Origin: Bacillus sp. AFS055030
GTDB taxonomy: Bacteria; Bacillota; Bacilli; Bacillales; Bacillaceae_G
Direction of reading: 5' to 3'
Assembly: GCF_002574545.1 (NCBI RefSeq)
Contig: NZ_NUGT01000026.1
Span: forward strand, 1 to 64,000
Length of the DNA stretch: 64,000 nt
Under the pieces are notes generated by a model, which was given only the letters and a program-made list of their open reading frames with translations, had not been told where the DNA came from and ran no database searches. Position numbers and translations under genes: made by a program. Shown one piece after another: positions 38,723 through 47,310 of this stretch (the first letter of the stretch is position 1; every line of letters starts with the position of its first letter).

Positions 38723-38863
38723 ATGTACAAATTAAATGATGAGTTGTTACTTGAGTCTTACAAAAAAGCTCTAGGTTTACAGCTTGATCCTGCCTTCATT
38801 TATTTAATTGAAAAAGAAATTAAACGAAGAGGTCTAGATTATTATATAAAAAAAACATCTTAA
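38723..38863 (+). CDS. sda: Sporulation checkpoint inhibitor Sda
   Basis: A 46-residue helical-hairpin protein that blocks histidine kinase KinA autophosphorylation when DNA replication is perturbed. It starts MYKLNDELLLESYKKALGL and continues LDPAFIYLIEKEIKRRGL, aligning well with B. subtilis Sda. Start: the SD GGAGGTGA (38694-38701) lies 21 nt from this ATG, but a small hairpin (38703-38716) occupies the gap. An in-frame ATG at 38702 directly abuts the SD and would add MPNRAKI. Upstream DnaA boxes support the identification. Confidence 0.92.
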   Translation: MYKLNDELLLESYKKALGLQLDPAFIYLIEKEIKRRGLDYYIKKTS

Positions 38864-38942
38864 ACATTTTTATTATTTTCAATATGCGCAAATAATACAA
38901 GTGAAATTAAAATACAAGCACTCTTTACAATAACAGAAAAAG

Positions 38943-38965
38943 AACCATCTTTCTATACGATGGCT
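38943..38965 (-). terminator. Terminator after psd
   Basis: On the minus strand AGCCATC and GATGGTT pair (with one G-U) and are followed by CTTTTTC; 27 nt after the psd stop. Confidence 0.7.
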
Positions 38966-38991
38966 CCCATTTCGTGAAAAAAAGTGCATAC

Positions 38992-39771
38992 TTAGTGTAA
39001 TTTACCTAGATTTTGACCAACTCTGATTGCTTGGCCAGATTTAAGGTTCAAATTTGGTGTAAAACTATTCGCTTCAAAAAGTAAAACAACTGTAGAACCG
39101 AAAGAAAAATACCCTACTTCTTCACCTTTTTTCAAACGCTTTTCTTTATTAGTTACTACGATTGTGTTAACAAACATAGCACCAACTTTTATCATTGCAA
39201 CATGTTTATTGTTTTCAGAGCATAACACTTCTGAAATAACTCGATAATTTTTTGAAAGTGGATCTTTACCATACGTTAATCCTGCTTTATTAACGGGATA
39301 AGATTTAGCACCTAACTCGAATTGTGATACAATTTCGCCTTCGATTGGGCTATGTATACGATGATAATGGCTAGGACTTAAATACAATACCATATAATAG
39401 CCTTCATCATATTTATTTGCCATCTCCTTAGAACCTAACATCTCAATAATGCTATATGTCTTTCCTTTTACGACAAATTTAATATCCATTTCAATTTTCC
39501 CACATGACTCTAACACACCGTCTACCGGACAAGCTAATTCACTTTCACCAGCATGAATCGGTCTAGCATTTTGCTTTAATTCTCTAGTAAACAAGGCATG
39601 TAAAGTAGGAAATACAGTCTCTTTACTCTCATCCATATTTAAATTAAACGCTTTAATATAAGGAGTAATAAACACTTTACTAAATCGAGAAGTAGCAAGC
39701 TTACGTAAAAGACTAGAAGTAAAACGATTATTCGTCAACTCTATAAACAAACGATAAAAACTCTGTTTCAT
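38992..39771 (-). CDS. psd: Phosphatidylserine decarboxylase proenzyme
   Basis: A 259-residue membrane-associated enzyme that makes phosphatidylethanolamine. Conserved segments are ACPVDGVLESCG, YLSPSHYHRIHSPIEG and the C-terminal FGSTVVLLFE, where autocleavage at the Gly-Ser bond makes the pyruvoyl group (FGST in place of the usual LGST). Start: second ATG (39771), with AGGAG 8 nt upstream. pssA, its usual partner, is not in the window. Confidence 0.95.
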   Translation of the reverse strand: MKQSFYRLFIELTNNRFTSSLLRKLATSRFSKVFITPYIKAFNLNMDESKETVFPTLHALFTRELKQNARPIHAGESELACPVDGVLESCGKIEMDIKFVVKGKTYSIIEMLGSKEMANKYDEGYYMVLYLSPSHYHRIHSPIEGEIVSQFELGAKSYPVNKAGLTYGKDPLSKNYRVISEVLCSENNKHVAMIKVGAMFVNTIVVTNKEKRLKKGEEVGYFSFGSTVVLLFEANSFTPNLNLKSGQAIRVGQNLGKLH

Positions 39772-39989
39772 CAATGTACTCCTAACTAAAATTATATATA
39801 TAAATTTATAACATATAATACCAAAACTAACAAAACCCTAAATGAACTAATTGATGCTACAATACTTAAAATAATGTGCACTCTCTACATCTTTGAACCC
39901 TTGCCTAATTCCTACAACCGCTCCTTTATTATTCTATTTTTCCAACAACTTGAAAAAATCCCAGTACTTTACTTGACTGACACTAACTA

Positions 39990-40035
39990 TTCACCAAGAT
40001 TTCACACTGAGTTCACATTAAGCTGGTAATATACT
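39990..40035 (+). promoter_or_regulatory. PhoP-box-like triple direct repeat and -10 before the alarmone synthetase gene
   Basis: TTCACC (39990-39995), TTCACA (40001-40006) and TTCACA (40012-40017) are spaced exactly 11 bp apart, followed by TATACT (40030-40035) and no -35 hexamer. PhoP of Bacillus binds TT(A/C/T)ACA repeats with about 5-bp gaps in the -20 to -60 region, which this matches. Confidence 0.5.
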
Positions 40036-40062
40036 GATGTAATATACATTAGGAGGTTGCCT

Positions 40063-40680
40063 ATGTTGAAAGATCAAAGCTTAGGTGAATGGACTAACAC
40101 ACTTTTAATATATAAATTTGCGTTAGATGAAATCAATACTAAAATTAGAATTTTAAATGAAGAATTTACTTTAACTCACAATCATAATCCAATTGAACAC
40201 GTAAAATCACGCTTAAAAAAACCAGAAAGTATAATAGAAAAGCTTGAGCGAAAAGGATTAGAACTAACACAATATAATCTGGAACATTATATCAGTGATA
40301 TAGCTGGAGTTCGTATTAGTTGTTCATTTATTAGTGATATTTATATGATTTATGAACTATTAAAACAACAAGACGATATTTATATAATAGAAATAAAAGA
40401 TTATATTAAAAATCCAAAACCAAATGGCTATAAAAGCTTTCATATGATTATAGAAATTCCAATTTTCCTAGCTTCTGAAACAAAAAGAGTAAAAGTGGAA
40501 ATTCTAATTAGAACGGTTGCGATGGATTTCTGGGCAAGCCTTGAACATAAGATTTTTTACAAATACAATAAAAAGGTCCCAAAAGCAATTATCGAAAGCT
40601 TAAATGAAGCATCCGCAACAGTAAATTCATTAGACTATAAAATGGAAATGATTAGAGATCAAGTAGAACAGTTGAATTAA
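40063..40680 (+). CDS. Small alarmone synthetase, YwaC/RelP type
   Basis: A 205-residue single-domain (p)ppGpp synthetase. Conserved RelA_SpoT synthetase segments: HNPIEHVKSRLKKPESIIEKL, DIAGVRISCSFISDIY, KDYIKNPKPNGYKSFHMIIE, and KVEILIRTVAMDFWASLEHKI. There is no hydrolase, TGS or ACT domain. It resembles B. subtilis YwaC (SAS2/RelP) more than YjbM. Start: ATG 40063, 6 nt after AGGAGG. Monocistronic, with its own terminator. The upstream repeats suggest phosphate-starvation control rather than only cell-envelope stress control. Confidence 0.92.
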   Translation: MLKDQSLGEWTNTLLIYKFALDEINTKIRILNEEFTLTHNHNPIEHVKSRLKKPESIIEKLERKGLELTQYNLEHYISDIAGVRISCSFISDIYMIYELLKQQDDIYIIEIKDYIKNPKPNGYKSFHMIIEIPIFLASETKRVKVEILIRTVAMDFWASLEHKIFYKYNKKVPKAIIESLNEASATVNSLDYKMEMIRDQVEQLN

Positions 40681-40767
40681 TCTTGGCAGGAGTTTGGAAT
40701 AGAACTTGGAAGATAATAACTTTTCTCTTCCCTACCCTGCTAATCGAAAATTAAATTAAAATTTAAG

Positions 40768-40798
40768 AAAACAAGGTATATGAACATACCTTGTTTTT
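40768..40798 (+). terminator. Terminator after the alarmone synthetase gene (copy 1 of 2)
   Basis: A perfect 12-bp stem (AAAACAAGGTAT with ATACCTTGTTTT, loop of 6) followed by T. The whole 31-bp sequence is repeated identically at 41006-41036. Confidence 0.85.
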
Positions 40799-40856
40799 GG
40801 AGTGTTGAAGAATGAGCTTGTCAACTACGCTAATTTTTAGTTGATTTGCACTAAAA

Positions 40857-40941
40857 CCTGTCATGAGTAAGGAACTTTCTAATTTATGCTGCTTTACTTC
40901 CTCATGAACCTGTTATGAGGAAGTATCTTTCTAATTTTTGC
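40857..40941. repeat. Dispersed palindromic repeat, copy 2
   Basis: A central perfect 10-bp inverted repeat (ACTTCCTCAT 40896-40905, ATGAGGAAGT 40915-40924, 9-nt loop) between two direct-repeat arms, CCTGTCATGAGTAAG and CCTGTTATGAGGAAG, each continuing into TTTCTAATTT-TGC. Same architecture as the element at 1-81. It sits between two identical terminators. Confidence 0.72.
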
Positions 40942-41005
40942 TTAAATAATATAGTACTTAGACTTTTGTCGTTCTATATTGACAATGTTTTATTTCAATA
41001 GCCTT

Positions 41006-41036
41006 AAAACAAGGTATATGAACATACCTTGTTTTT
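41006..41036 (+). terminator. Second identical terminator (copy 2 of 2)
   Basis: The same 31 bp as 40768-40798, stem AAAACAAGGTAT/ATACCTTGTTTT. No gene ends nearby, so this copy is an orphan, apparently produced by duplication around the palindromic repeat. Apart from these and the repeat, the gap 40681-41207 holds nothing recognisable. Confidence 0.8.
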
Positions 41037-41207
41037 ACTTTAATTAGATTAAGTACAATTTCAACTATCATATAATCTACTCAATCTTTCATATATTTTA
41101 AAATATAGATTCTTTCACTTTAAATTTAAGATAAAATAGGATATGTTAGTATAAATGTAAATTCGAAAGTTTATGAACAGATAGGTCAAAAAAATGGAGG
41201 AGCCGAT

Positions 41208-41969
41208 TTGGATAATGAATTAAACTATAATACAATCATTCCAGAAAATATTCCGAATGAACGTAAATCCGCCTTAAAAACCCTTGGCTACTATTTTTTA
41301 ATTTTTATAGTTGGTTTGAACTTACTAATCTTAATTGCCTCAATATGGGGTATGATTTTTGTTAGTGTTGCGGATATAAATCTTACTGAAAAACAATTTG
41401 ATAATCTTTTAAATACAGTATCAATCTATTCAGATTCAATTTTTGGTGTCCTCAGTTTAATATGGCTTTATTATTATACAAAGAAAAAAGGACTACTAAC
41501 TTTAAGACGAATAAATATAACTGTGATTGACGTTGTAATCATTTTAGGAGCATATGTCGTTCTGATCGCTTCTTCACAACTTCTTGATGTTATTTTCCAA
41601 CATTTCAATTATTCAATTGCTACTCCAGATAATCAAAAAGCAGTGGAAGACTTATTGCGGACTAATCCAGTCCTTATGATTATATCTGCGGTTATTCTTG
41701 CACCAATTAAAGAAGAATGGATTACACGTAAGTTAATAATTGGTTCGATTTTTAAAAACGCTCCGATTATTGGATTAATTGTAAGTTCCTTTGGGTTTGG
41801 TTTATTGCATATGCTTGCTGGTTTTTCAATCTATGCATTACTATCTTATTCTTTAGCAGGTTTGATTTTTGGTATAATCTATATCAAAACAAAAAAAATC
41901 GAAGTTACGATTTTTGCTCATTTTTTAAATAACTTAGTTTCAATTATTGCTTTTTATATTGTAAACTAA
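41208..41969 (+). CDS. CPBP-family intramembrane glutamic endopeptidase (CAAX protease-like)
   Basis: A 253-residue multi-TM protein. The three conserved motifs are present: EExxxR (IKEEWITRKLI), FxxxH (FGLLHMLAG) and HxxxN (HFLNNLV), which form the glutamate/histidine active site of CPBP (Rce1-like, ABI) proteases. TTG start 7 nt after GGAGG. Bacterial members are linked to bacteriocin self-immunity or maturation, but no bacteriocin gene is nearby, so the role is unknown. Confidence 0.85.
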   Translation: MDNELNYNTIIPENIPNERKSALKTLGYYFLIFIVGLNLLILIASIWGMIFVSVADINLTEKQFDNLLNTVSIYSDSIFGVLSLIWLYYYTKKKGLLTLRRINITVIDVVIILGAYVVLIASSQLLDVIFQHFNYSIATPDNQKAVEDLLRTNPVLMIISAVILAPIKEEWITRKLIIGSIFKNAPIIGLIVSSFGFGLLHMLAGFSIYALLSYSLAGLIFGIIYIKTKKIEVTIFAHFLNNLVSIIAFYIVN

Positions 41970-41970
41970 C

Positions 41971-41995
41971 AAAAAACGCTCCTAGGGGCGTTTTT
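41971..41995 (+). terminator. Terminator after the CPBP protease gene
   Basis: AAAAACGC-TCCTAGG-GGCGTTTTT, a GC-rich core with flanking A and T runs, immediately after the stop codon and just before the crcB pair. Confidence 0.88.
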
Positions 41996-42021
41996 ATAAT
42001 GTACTTATTTTGAGGTGTATG

Positions 42022-42411
42022 ATGAATTATTTATTTATTTTAATCGGAGGGTTTTTTGGAGCCATTCTTCGTTACATAATAGGTCTTTTGGTCCATCCAC
42101 TTTCAAATGGATTTCCAATTCAAACATTTTTAATTAATATCATTGGATGCTTTTTTTTAGGTTTCTTTTTACCGATGGCTAAAGTGAATTTAAAACCTGA
42201 ATATACTTTACTAATCGGAACAGGATTTACTGGAGCATTCACTACATTCTCAACATTTTCACTTGAAAATGTTGCTTTAATAAACGAAAAAAAATTACTG
42301 ATTAGTTTAATCTATCTAATCTCAAGTTTAGTAATAGGAATCAGTTTCTCATATCTTGGCTTTAAAGCAGCTAATAAATTCAATAAACTAAAAGGAGAAA
42401 CCTCATCATGA
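42022..42411 (+). CDS. crcB: Fluoride channel subunit CrcB/Fluc (first of pair)
   Basis: A 129-residue four-TM Fluc-family protein. It starts MNYLFILIGGFFGAILRYIIG and has the signature INIIGCFFLGFFL and GTGFTGAFTTFSTFSLE with the conserved Phe/Thr/Ser track. Start: second ATG (42022), six nt after GAGG. It overlaps the second crcB gene by 4 nt (ATGA), typical of a heterodimeric channel that exports fluoride. I saw no fluoride riboswitch in the short leader. Confidence 0.93.
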   Translation: MNYLFILIGGFFGAILRYIIGLLVHPLSNGFPIQTFLINIIGCFFLGFFLPMAKVNLKPEYTLLIGTGFTGAFTTFSTFSLENVALINEKKLLISLIYLISSLVIGISFSYLGFKAANKFNKLKGETSS

Positions 42412-42767
42412 TTGTTATTGTTGGACTAGGTGGGGGAATCGGAGCCGTTTTTCGTTATGCCCTTGGAAACTATGTAAATAAAAGAGCTAAAACAAATTTT
42501 CCTTTTGGCACATTCGTTATCAACATACTCGGTTCGTTTATTTTAGGTTTAATAAACCATTTATATCTCGATAAATCGATTTCTACTACATTGTGGCTCT
42601 TTATTGGAGTTGGAATATTAGGTGGGTTTACAACCTTTTCAACATTTGGTTACGAAGCGATTCTATTATTACTTGCAAAAAAGTATAAAGCTGCACTATC
42701 TTATATCATTTTATCTACTATTATTAGTATTTGTGGTGCATATATCGGTTTTCATATTTTTAGATAA
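42408..42767 (+). CDS. crcB: Fluoride channel subunit CrcB/Fluc (second of pair)
   Basis: A 119-residue Fluc subunit with VGLGGGIGAVFRYALGNYV, INILGSFILGLIN and GGFTTFSTFGYEAI. It forms an antiparallel dimer with the preceding product. An SD (AAAGGAG) lies in the end of the first gene. Positions 42768-42941 after it contain no recognisable gene. Confidence 0.93.
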   Translation: MIVIVGLGGGIGAVFRYALGNYVNKRAKTNFPFGTFVINILGSFILGLINHLYLDKSISTTLWLFIGVGILGGFTTFSTFGYEAILLLLAKKYKAALSYIILSTIISICGAYIGFHIFR

Positions 42768-42941
42768 ACGTAAACCTCTATTTGTTTTATGTATAAGACG
42801 ATGAAGTGATTCTAAATTGAACCTATACCAAATACGGATCTACTTAATATTCCATTTGTTTTAAAGCACTTATAGATTAAAATTAAATCATACGAAATTT
42901 ATTTAAAGCTAAAAAAATCAATTTTTTTGAGAGGTGACAAG

Positions 42942-43487
42942 ATGAATTTAACTTATGAAGTGATTGACGAGGATCAAATTGGATTATGTAGAGATTTATG
43001 TAATGAGTTAATGATTTTTCAGAAAGCAAAAGCAAAGATTAAACCTGAGTTATTTAATAGTATGAATTTCGAAACACGTATGGTTCCTTCAGTAAAAAAA
43101 GCTATACATAATTATATTGTTATCGTGAAAGATGAAGATCAAATCGTTGGTTACGTTTATTCAAATATTTCTCCAAAAGAAGTTTACTCAAGTGAATTTG
43201 CAACTTTTTTTGACCTCTCAACGGTCCATAAAAAGAATGTCGGATGTCTATCTCAATTTTACATTAAGGAAGACTATAGAAAATATGGAGTAGGCTCTGT
43301 ACTATTCAAAATGTCGATGAACTGGCTAAAGCAATTTGATGATGTAGAAGATTATTTTATTTATGTTTCTAATGGAAATGAAGAAGCTTTAGAATTTTAT
43401 GAACGTAAGGGATTCTCTGTTAGTCATACAATATTAGATGGTTTTATAACCGTTTTAAGAAGTAACGATCAATTTCAAACAATTTAA
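42942..43487 (+). CDS. GNAT-family N-acetyltransferase
   Basis: A 181-residue acetyltransferase. It has the GNAT acetyl-CoA-binding region CLSQFYIKEDYRKYGVGSVLFKMSMNWLK (the Q/RxxGxG/A equivalent is RKYGVG) and the C-terminal VSNGNEEALEFYERKGF. Start: ATG 42942, with GAGGTGA 5 nt upstream. The substrate is unknown. A strong terminator follows. Confidence 0.88.
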   Translation: MNLTYEVIDEDQIGLCRDLCNELMIFQKAKAKIKPELFNSMNFETRMVPSVKKAIHNYIVIVKDEDQIVGYVYSNISPKEVYSSEFATFFDLSTVHKKNVGCLSQFYIKEDYRKYGVGSVLFKMSMNWLKQFDDVEDYFIYVSNGNEEALEFYERKGFSVSHTILDGFITVLRSNDQFQTI

Positions 43488-43502
43488 GAAATGTATAAAA
43501 TA

Positions 43503-43537
43503 AAGGGTTGTCTCAAAAATCTTTCGAGACAACCCTT
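43503..43537. terminator. Bidirectional terminator between the GNAT gene and ampS
   Basis: AAGGGTTGTCTC pairs with GAGACAACCCTT, an 11-nt loop between. It ends two convergent genes. Confidence 0.88.
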
Positions 43538-43552
43538 CTATTTTAATTACGA

Positions 43553-44785
43553 TTAAAATGCCCAGTTACCATTTCTCATAATTGGTTCAACTGTACCATC
43601 TTCTTTAATTCCATCGATATTTAATTCTGCTGATCCGATCATGAAATCAACGTGAGTTAAGCTTTGGTTGATTCCTAATTTCGCTTGCTCTTCTGTAGGT
43701 AATTTTTCTCCATCCTTCATATTATTTGGATATGCTTTCCCTAATGCTAAGTGGCAAGAAGCATTTTCATCATATAATGTGTTGAAGAAAATTAAACCTG
43801 TATTTGAAATTGGTGAATCATGTGGTACTAATGCTACTTCACCTAAACGGCGAGCACCTTCATCAGTATCTAATAAATGTTGTAAAGTATCGTAACCTTT
43901 TTCAGCTGTGAAATCGACAACTTTACCATCTTTAAATGTTAAAGAGAAATTCTCAATTAAATTACCACCGTAATTTAATGGTAAAGTCGCTTTAACAGTA
44001 CCATTTACACCATGGCTATGTGGCATTGAGAAAACTTCTTCAGTTGGAATATTTGGATTAAACCATTTTCCATCTTCACTGTTCGCTCCGCCACCTTTCC
44101 ATACATGATTATCGACTAAATCTAGTTTCAAATCAGTACCAGGTGCTGTGTAATGTAATGTTTTGTAGCGTTTGTCATTTAATTGAACAACTTTTTCTTG
44201 TAAGAAATCGTTATGTTTAACCCAAGCTTCAACTGGATTTTCATTATCTACTCGGCAAATTTTAAATACTGAGTCCCAAAGTAATTCCATCGCTTTATCA
44301 ATTGGTTCATTCGGATAAACTTTTTCAGCCCATTCAACACATGGAATTGCTACGATTGACCAACGAATTCGATCAGCCATCATGTATTCACGATAATTAT
44401 GTAGTGCTTGGCTAGCTGTTTTATTAAAAGTTGCAATACGCTTTGGATCGATCCCTTTTAATAATTCTGGGTTTGGTGAAATGACTGATAAAACAGCTCC
44501 TCCATTTTCAGCTAATTCCTCCAATTGTGTTACTTTCCAGCCTGGGAATTCTCCAAAAACTTCTTCAGGAGCAAGTTCATATTTAGTACGAGTAATTACA
44601 TCATCGTTCCAATCGATGTTTACATTTTTCGCTCCAGCTTCGTAAGCAAATTTTACAACTTTACGAACGAACTCTACAGCTCCGATTGGTGCATTTATTT
44701 GTAATGTTTGTCCTGGTACGATATTAACACCGCTTTTTACCGCAAGTTCGGCATATTTTTCTAATGATTTTTCAAACTGAGACAT
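43553..44785 (-). CDS. ampS: Aminopeptidase AmpS (M29 family)
   Basis: A 410-residue cytosolic metalloaminopeptidase of the thermophilic M29 family. Conserved: GVNIVPGQTLQINAP near the N-terminus, the metal-ligand region with NIPTEEVFSMPHSHGVNGTV, LGEVALVPHDSPIS, and HLALGKAYP with SLTHVDFMIGS. Full length compared with B. subtilis AmpS. Monocistronic. Confidence 0.93.
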   Translation of the reverse strand: MSQFEKSLEKYAELAVKSGVNIVPGQTLQINAPIGAVEFVRKVVKFAYEAGAKNVNIDWNDDVITRTKYELAPEEVFGEFPGWKVTQLEELAENGGAVLSVISPNPELLKGIDPKRIATFNKTASQALHNYREYMMADRIRWSIVAIPCVEWAEKVYPNEPIDKAMELLWDSVFKICRVDNENPVEAWVKHNDFLQEKVVQLNDKRYKTLHYTAPGTDLKLDLVDNHVWKGGGANSEDGKWFNPNIPTEEVFSMPHSHGVNGTVKATLPLNYGGNLIENFSLTFKDGKVVDFTAEKGYDTLQHLLDTDEGARRLGEVALVPHDSPISNTGLIFFNTLYDENASCHLALGKAYPNNMKDGEKLPTEEQAKLGINQSLTHVDFMIGSAELNIDGIKEDGTVEPIMRNGNWAF

Positions 44786-44954
44786 TGATATCCCTCCATG
44801 TTTAACGATTTATAAACCTAACCTACTAAATTATAATACAAAGTTCAGAAAATTGGTACATAAAAGAGACTGACTATTCATTTTTATTTGAAATGTCAGA
44901 GAGGCTTTGGCAACCTTGCGAAGTACTTGATCACTTTTATGCCTCATTAACCAA

Positions 44955-44982
44955 AAAAAAGCACCTTCACAAAGTGCTTTTA
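44955..44982 (-). terminator. Terminator after tyrA
   Basis: AAAAGCAC pairs with GTGCTTTT; on the minus strand the stem runs into an eight-T tract. 24 nt after the tyrA stop. Confidence 0.85.
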
Positions 44983-45005
44983 GTGTGTAAATTAATCTGA
45001 AATTT

Positions 45006-46115
45006 TTATGAAACGATATATGTCTCATAACCATTGACATTTAAGAATTTTTCAGCTTTCTCTCTGTCATTTTCTGTTTGAAGGCTTATTCTTAGTACAC
45101 CAGGTAACCCTTCACGTGATTCAATGATCCTTAGATTTGTTATGCTTACTTGGTGAATCGATAAGATTGTCGTGATGTTTGCAAGCTCACCGACTCGATC
45201 TAAAACGTCTACATACAAATCAAAATATCTCGGGATGGCGCCATTTGCTTTTGCTGGCATGTTATCTCTAAAATCTTTTGAATCCTTGAAGTAGTGATAG
45301 ATCTCTTCTTTATCCTGGTTTTGAACAAGCTGATACATTTGTTTCATATCGTCAATCCAATTCGAAATTAACGAAAGTAATGTATCCTTATTTTGAATTA
45401 CGATATCAGTCCACATTTTCGGACTGCTTGATGCAATCCTAGTAATATCTCTAAACCCACCGGCAGCTAGGGCTGTTACTAAAGGCTCATCCTCCGAGTA
45501 AGATTTAACTTGCTTTACAAGATTGGAAGCAATTAAATGTGGAAAATGACTTACAACTCCAGTAATATGATCATGTGTTTCTTCATCAATTACTACAAAA
45601 TGTGAACCTGTTCCTTTAAGCCATTCTTTTAATTCATCAATTTGTTCATTTTGAGTATTTTCGCTTGGTGTCAAAATAAAATAGGCATTTTCAAATAAAT
45701 GGCCTTTCGCACTCTCGATGCCGGTTTTATGAGAACCTGCCATTGGATGACCTCCGATAAAGCAATAGCCTTTATCTGTCAGCATCTTTGAATGCCTCAT
45801 AATTTCACTTTTCGTACTACCTACATCAGTTAATATGACATCATTCTTTAGTTCATATTCACTTAACATATGTATATATTTTATTGACTCTTCTACGGGA
45901 CATGAAAAAATGATTAGATGAGCCTTCTCGGCACAGTCTTTAAGCTGTACCGAGATTTCATCTAAAACTTGAATTCTTTTACCAATTTCAAGTTGTTTTT
46001 CGTTTATATCATATCCAATTATATTAACATCATGAACTTTTTTTATTGCCAAGGCAATTGAGCCTCCAATTAATCCTGTACCAATTAAAAGGACGTTCTT
46101 TTTCAAGGCATTCAC
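45006..46115 (-). CDS. tyrA: Prephenate dehydrogenase TyrA
   Basis: A 369-residue NAD-dependent enzyme of tyrosine synthesis. Rossmann motif LLIGTGLIGGSIALAIKK, catalytic region FIGGHPMAGSHKTGIES, GVVSHFPHLIAS with its active-site His, and a C-terminal ACT domain (LANITTILSIHQVSITNLRII) for feedback by tyrosine. It lies 30 nt downstream of aroA in the same operon, which has a tyrosine-type T-box leader. Confidence 0.95.
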   Translation of the reverse strand: MNALKKNVLLIGTGLIGGSIALAIKKVHDVNIIGYDINEKQLEIGKRIQVLDEISVQLKDCAEKAHLIIFSCPVEESIKYIHMLSEYELKNDVILTDVGSTKSEIMRHSKMLTDKGYCFIGGHPMAGSHKTGIESAKGHLFENAYFILTPSENTQNEQIDELKEWLKGTGSHFVVIDEETHDHITGVVSHFPHLIASNLVKQVKSYSEDEPLVTALAAGGFRDITRIASSSPKMWTDIVIQNKDTLLSLISNWIDDMKQMYQLVQNQDKEEIYHYFKDSKDFRDNMPAKANGAIPRYFDLYVDVLDRVGELANITTILSIHQVSITNLRIIESREGLPGVLRISLQTENDREKAEKFLNVNGYETYIVS

Positions 46116-46145
46116 CGCCTATCCTTCATTAAGTCATATTATTTA

Positions 46146-47228
46146 TTATTGAAGTTTTGCACGGAAGTCTTTTAACTCAAACATGAATTCTTCAAATTGT
46201 GGGATATTCATTTGTTGAGCTGAATCTGATAAAGCGACTGCTGGGTCTGGGTGTACTTCAGCCATAATTGCATCTGCTCCAATTGCTAATGCTGCTTTTG
46301 CTGTCGGTAATAGTAAGTCCTTACGACCTGTTGAGTGTGTAACATCTACAACTACTGGTAAATGTGTTTCTTTCTTCAGAATCGGAACTGCTGAGATATC
46401 TAATGTATTTCTTGTAGCTTTTTCGTAAGTTCGAATCCCTCTTTCACAAAGGATAATTTGGTCGTTTCCTTGTGAAATAATGTATTCTGCTGCATTAATA
46501 AATTCTTCAATTGTTGCAGAAAGCCCACGTTTTAATAATACTGGTTTATTTACTTGACCTACTGTTTTCAGTAAATCAAAGTTTTGCATATTACGTGCAC
46601 CAATTTGAATAACATCCACGTATTCTAGCGATCTTTCAACATCATTTGGATTTAGTATTTCACTTATTACTGCTAAATCAAATTCATTGGCAACTTCTCT
46701 TAAAATCTGTAGTCCTTCGTATCCAAGCCCTTGGAAATCGTATGGAGAAGTTCTAGGTTTAAATGCACCGCCTCGCATCATTGTTAAACCTTGTTGTTTC
46801 ATAGCTTGTGCTACTGCACGTACTTGTTCGTAGCTCTCAACTGCACATGGTCCCATAATAAATGATTGAGAACCATCGCCAAGGACAATATCATTTTTCA
46901 CTTTAACAATTGTATTGTCAGGCTTTTTCTTTCTTGATACTAAAAGGGCTTTTCTATGATCATCCTCTTGTAACTCTAAGCTTGCTTGGAAGATCGTTTT
47001 GAAAATATGTTGTAAAGTTGAAGTTTCAAAAGGACCCTCATTCACATTTGCGATCATATCTAACACTTCACGCTCACGAACTGGATCAAAACGCTTAATT
47101 CCGTGTTTAATTTTTTGTTGACCAATTTCTTGAACAACTTTTCCACGTTCGTTTAATAATTCAACGATTTTTAAATTAATCTCATCAACCTTATCACGTA
47201 ATTGCGCTAACTCATTGTTTGTACTCAT
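46146..47228 (-). CDS. aroA: Bifunctional chorismate mutase / DAHP synthase AroA(G)
   Basis: A 360-residue fusion: an N-terminal AroH/AroQ-type chorismate mutase (residues about 1-90, [33 protein letters not shown]) joined to a C-terminal KDO8P-like DAHP synthase ([71 protein letters not shown]). This is the B. subtilis AroA arrangement, in which the mutase domain gives prephenate feedback. Start: ATG 47228 with GAGGAGG upstream; an extension to 47312 would run into the terminator of the leader. Confidence 0.96.
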   Translation of the reverse strand: MSTNNELAQLRDKVDEINLKIVELLNERGKVVQEIGQQKIKHGIKRFDPVREREVLDMIANVNEGPFETSTLQHIFKTIFQASLELQEDDHRKALLVSRKKKPDNTIVKVKNDIVLGDGSQSFIMGPCAVESYEQVRAVAQAMKQQGLTMMRGGAFKPRTSPYDFQGLGYEGLQILREVANEFDLAVISEILNPNDVERSLEYVDVIQIGARNMQNFDLLKTVGQVNKPVLLKRGLSATIEEFINAAEYIISQGNDQIILCERGIRTYEKATRNTLDISAVPILKKETHLPVVVDVTHSTGRKDLLLPTAKAALAIGADAIMAEVHPDPAVALSDSAQQMNIPQFEEFMFELKDFRAKLQ

Positions 47229-47310
47229 TTCTTTTTCCTCCTCAAAATTTAAAATTAATATTCCAATACCACTTCTCTGTTCAAAAAGTAAGTATGTAAA
47301 AAATGAAAAC

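Noticed and set aside
44831-45040. A 69-codon minus-strand frame overlapping the 3' end of tyrA
   Set aside because: It overlaps tyrA in another frame, includes the tyrA terminator and has no SD.
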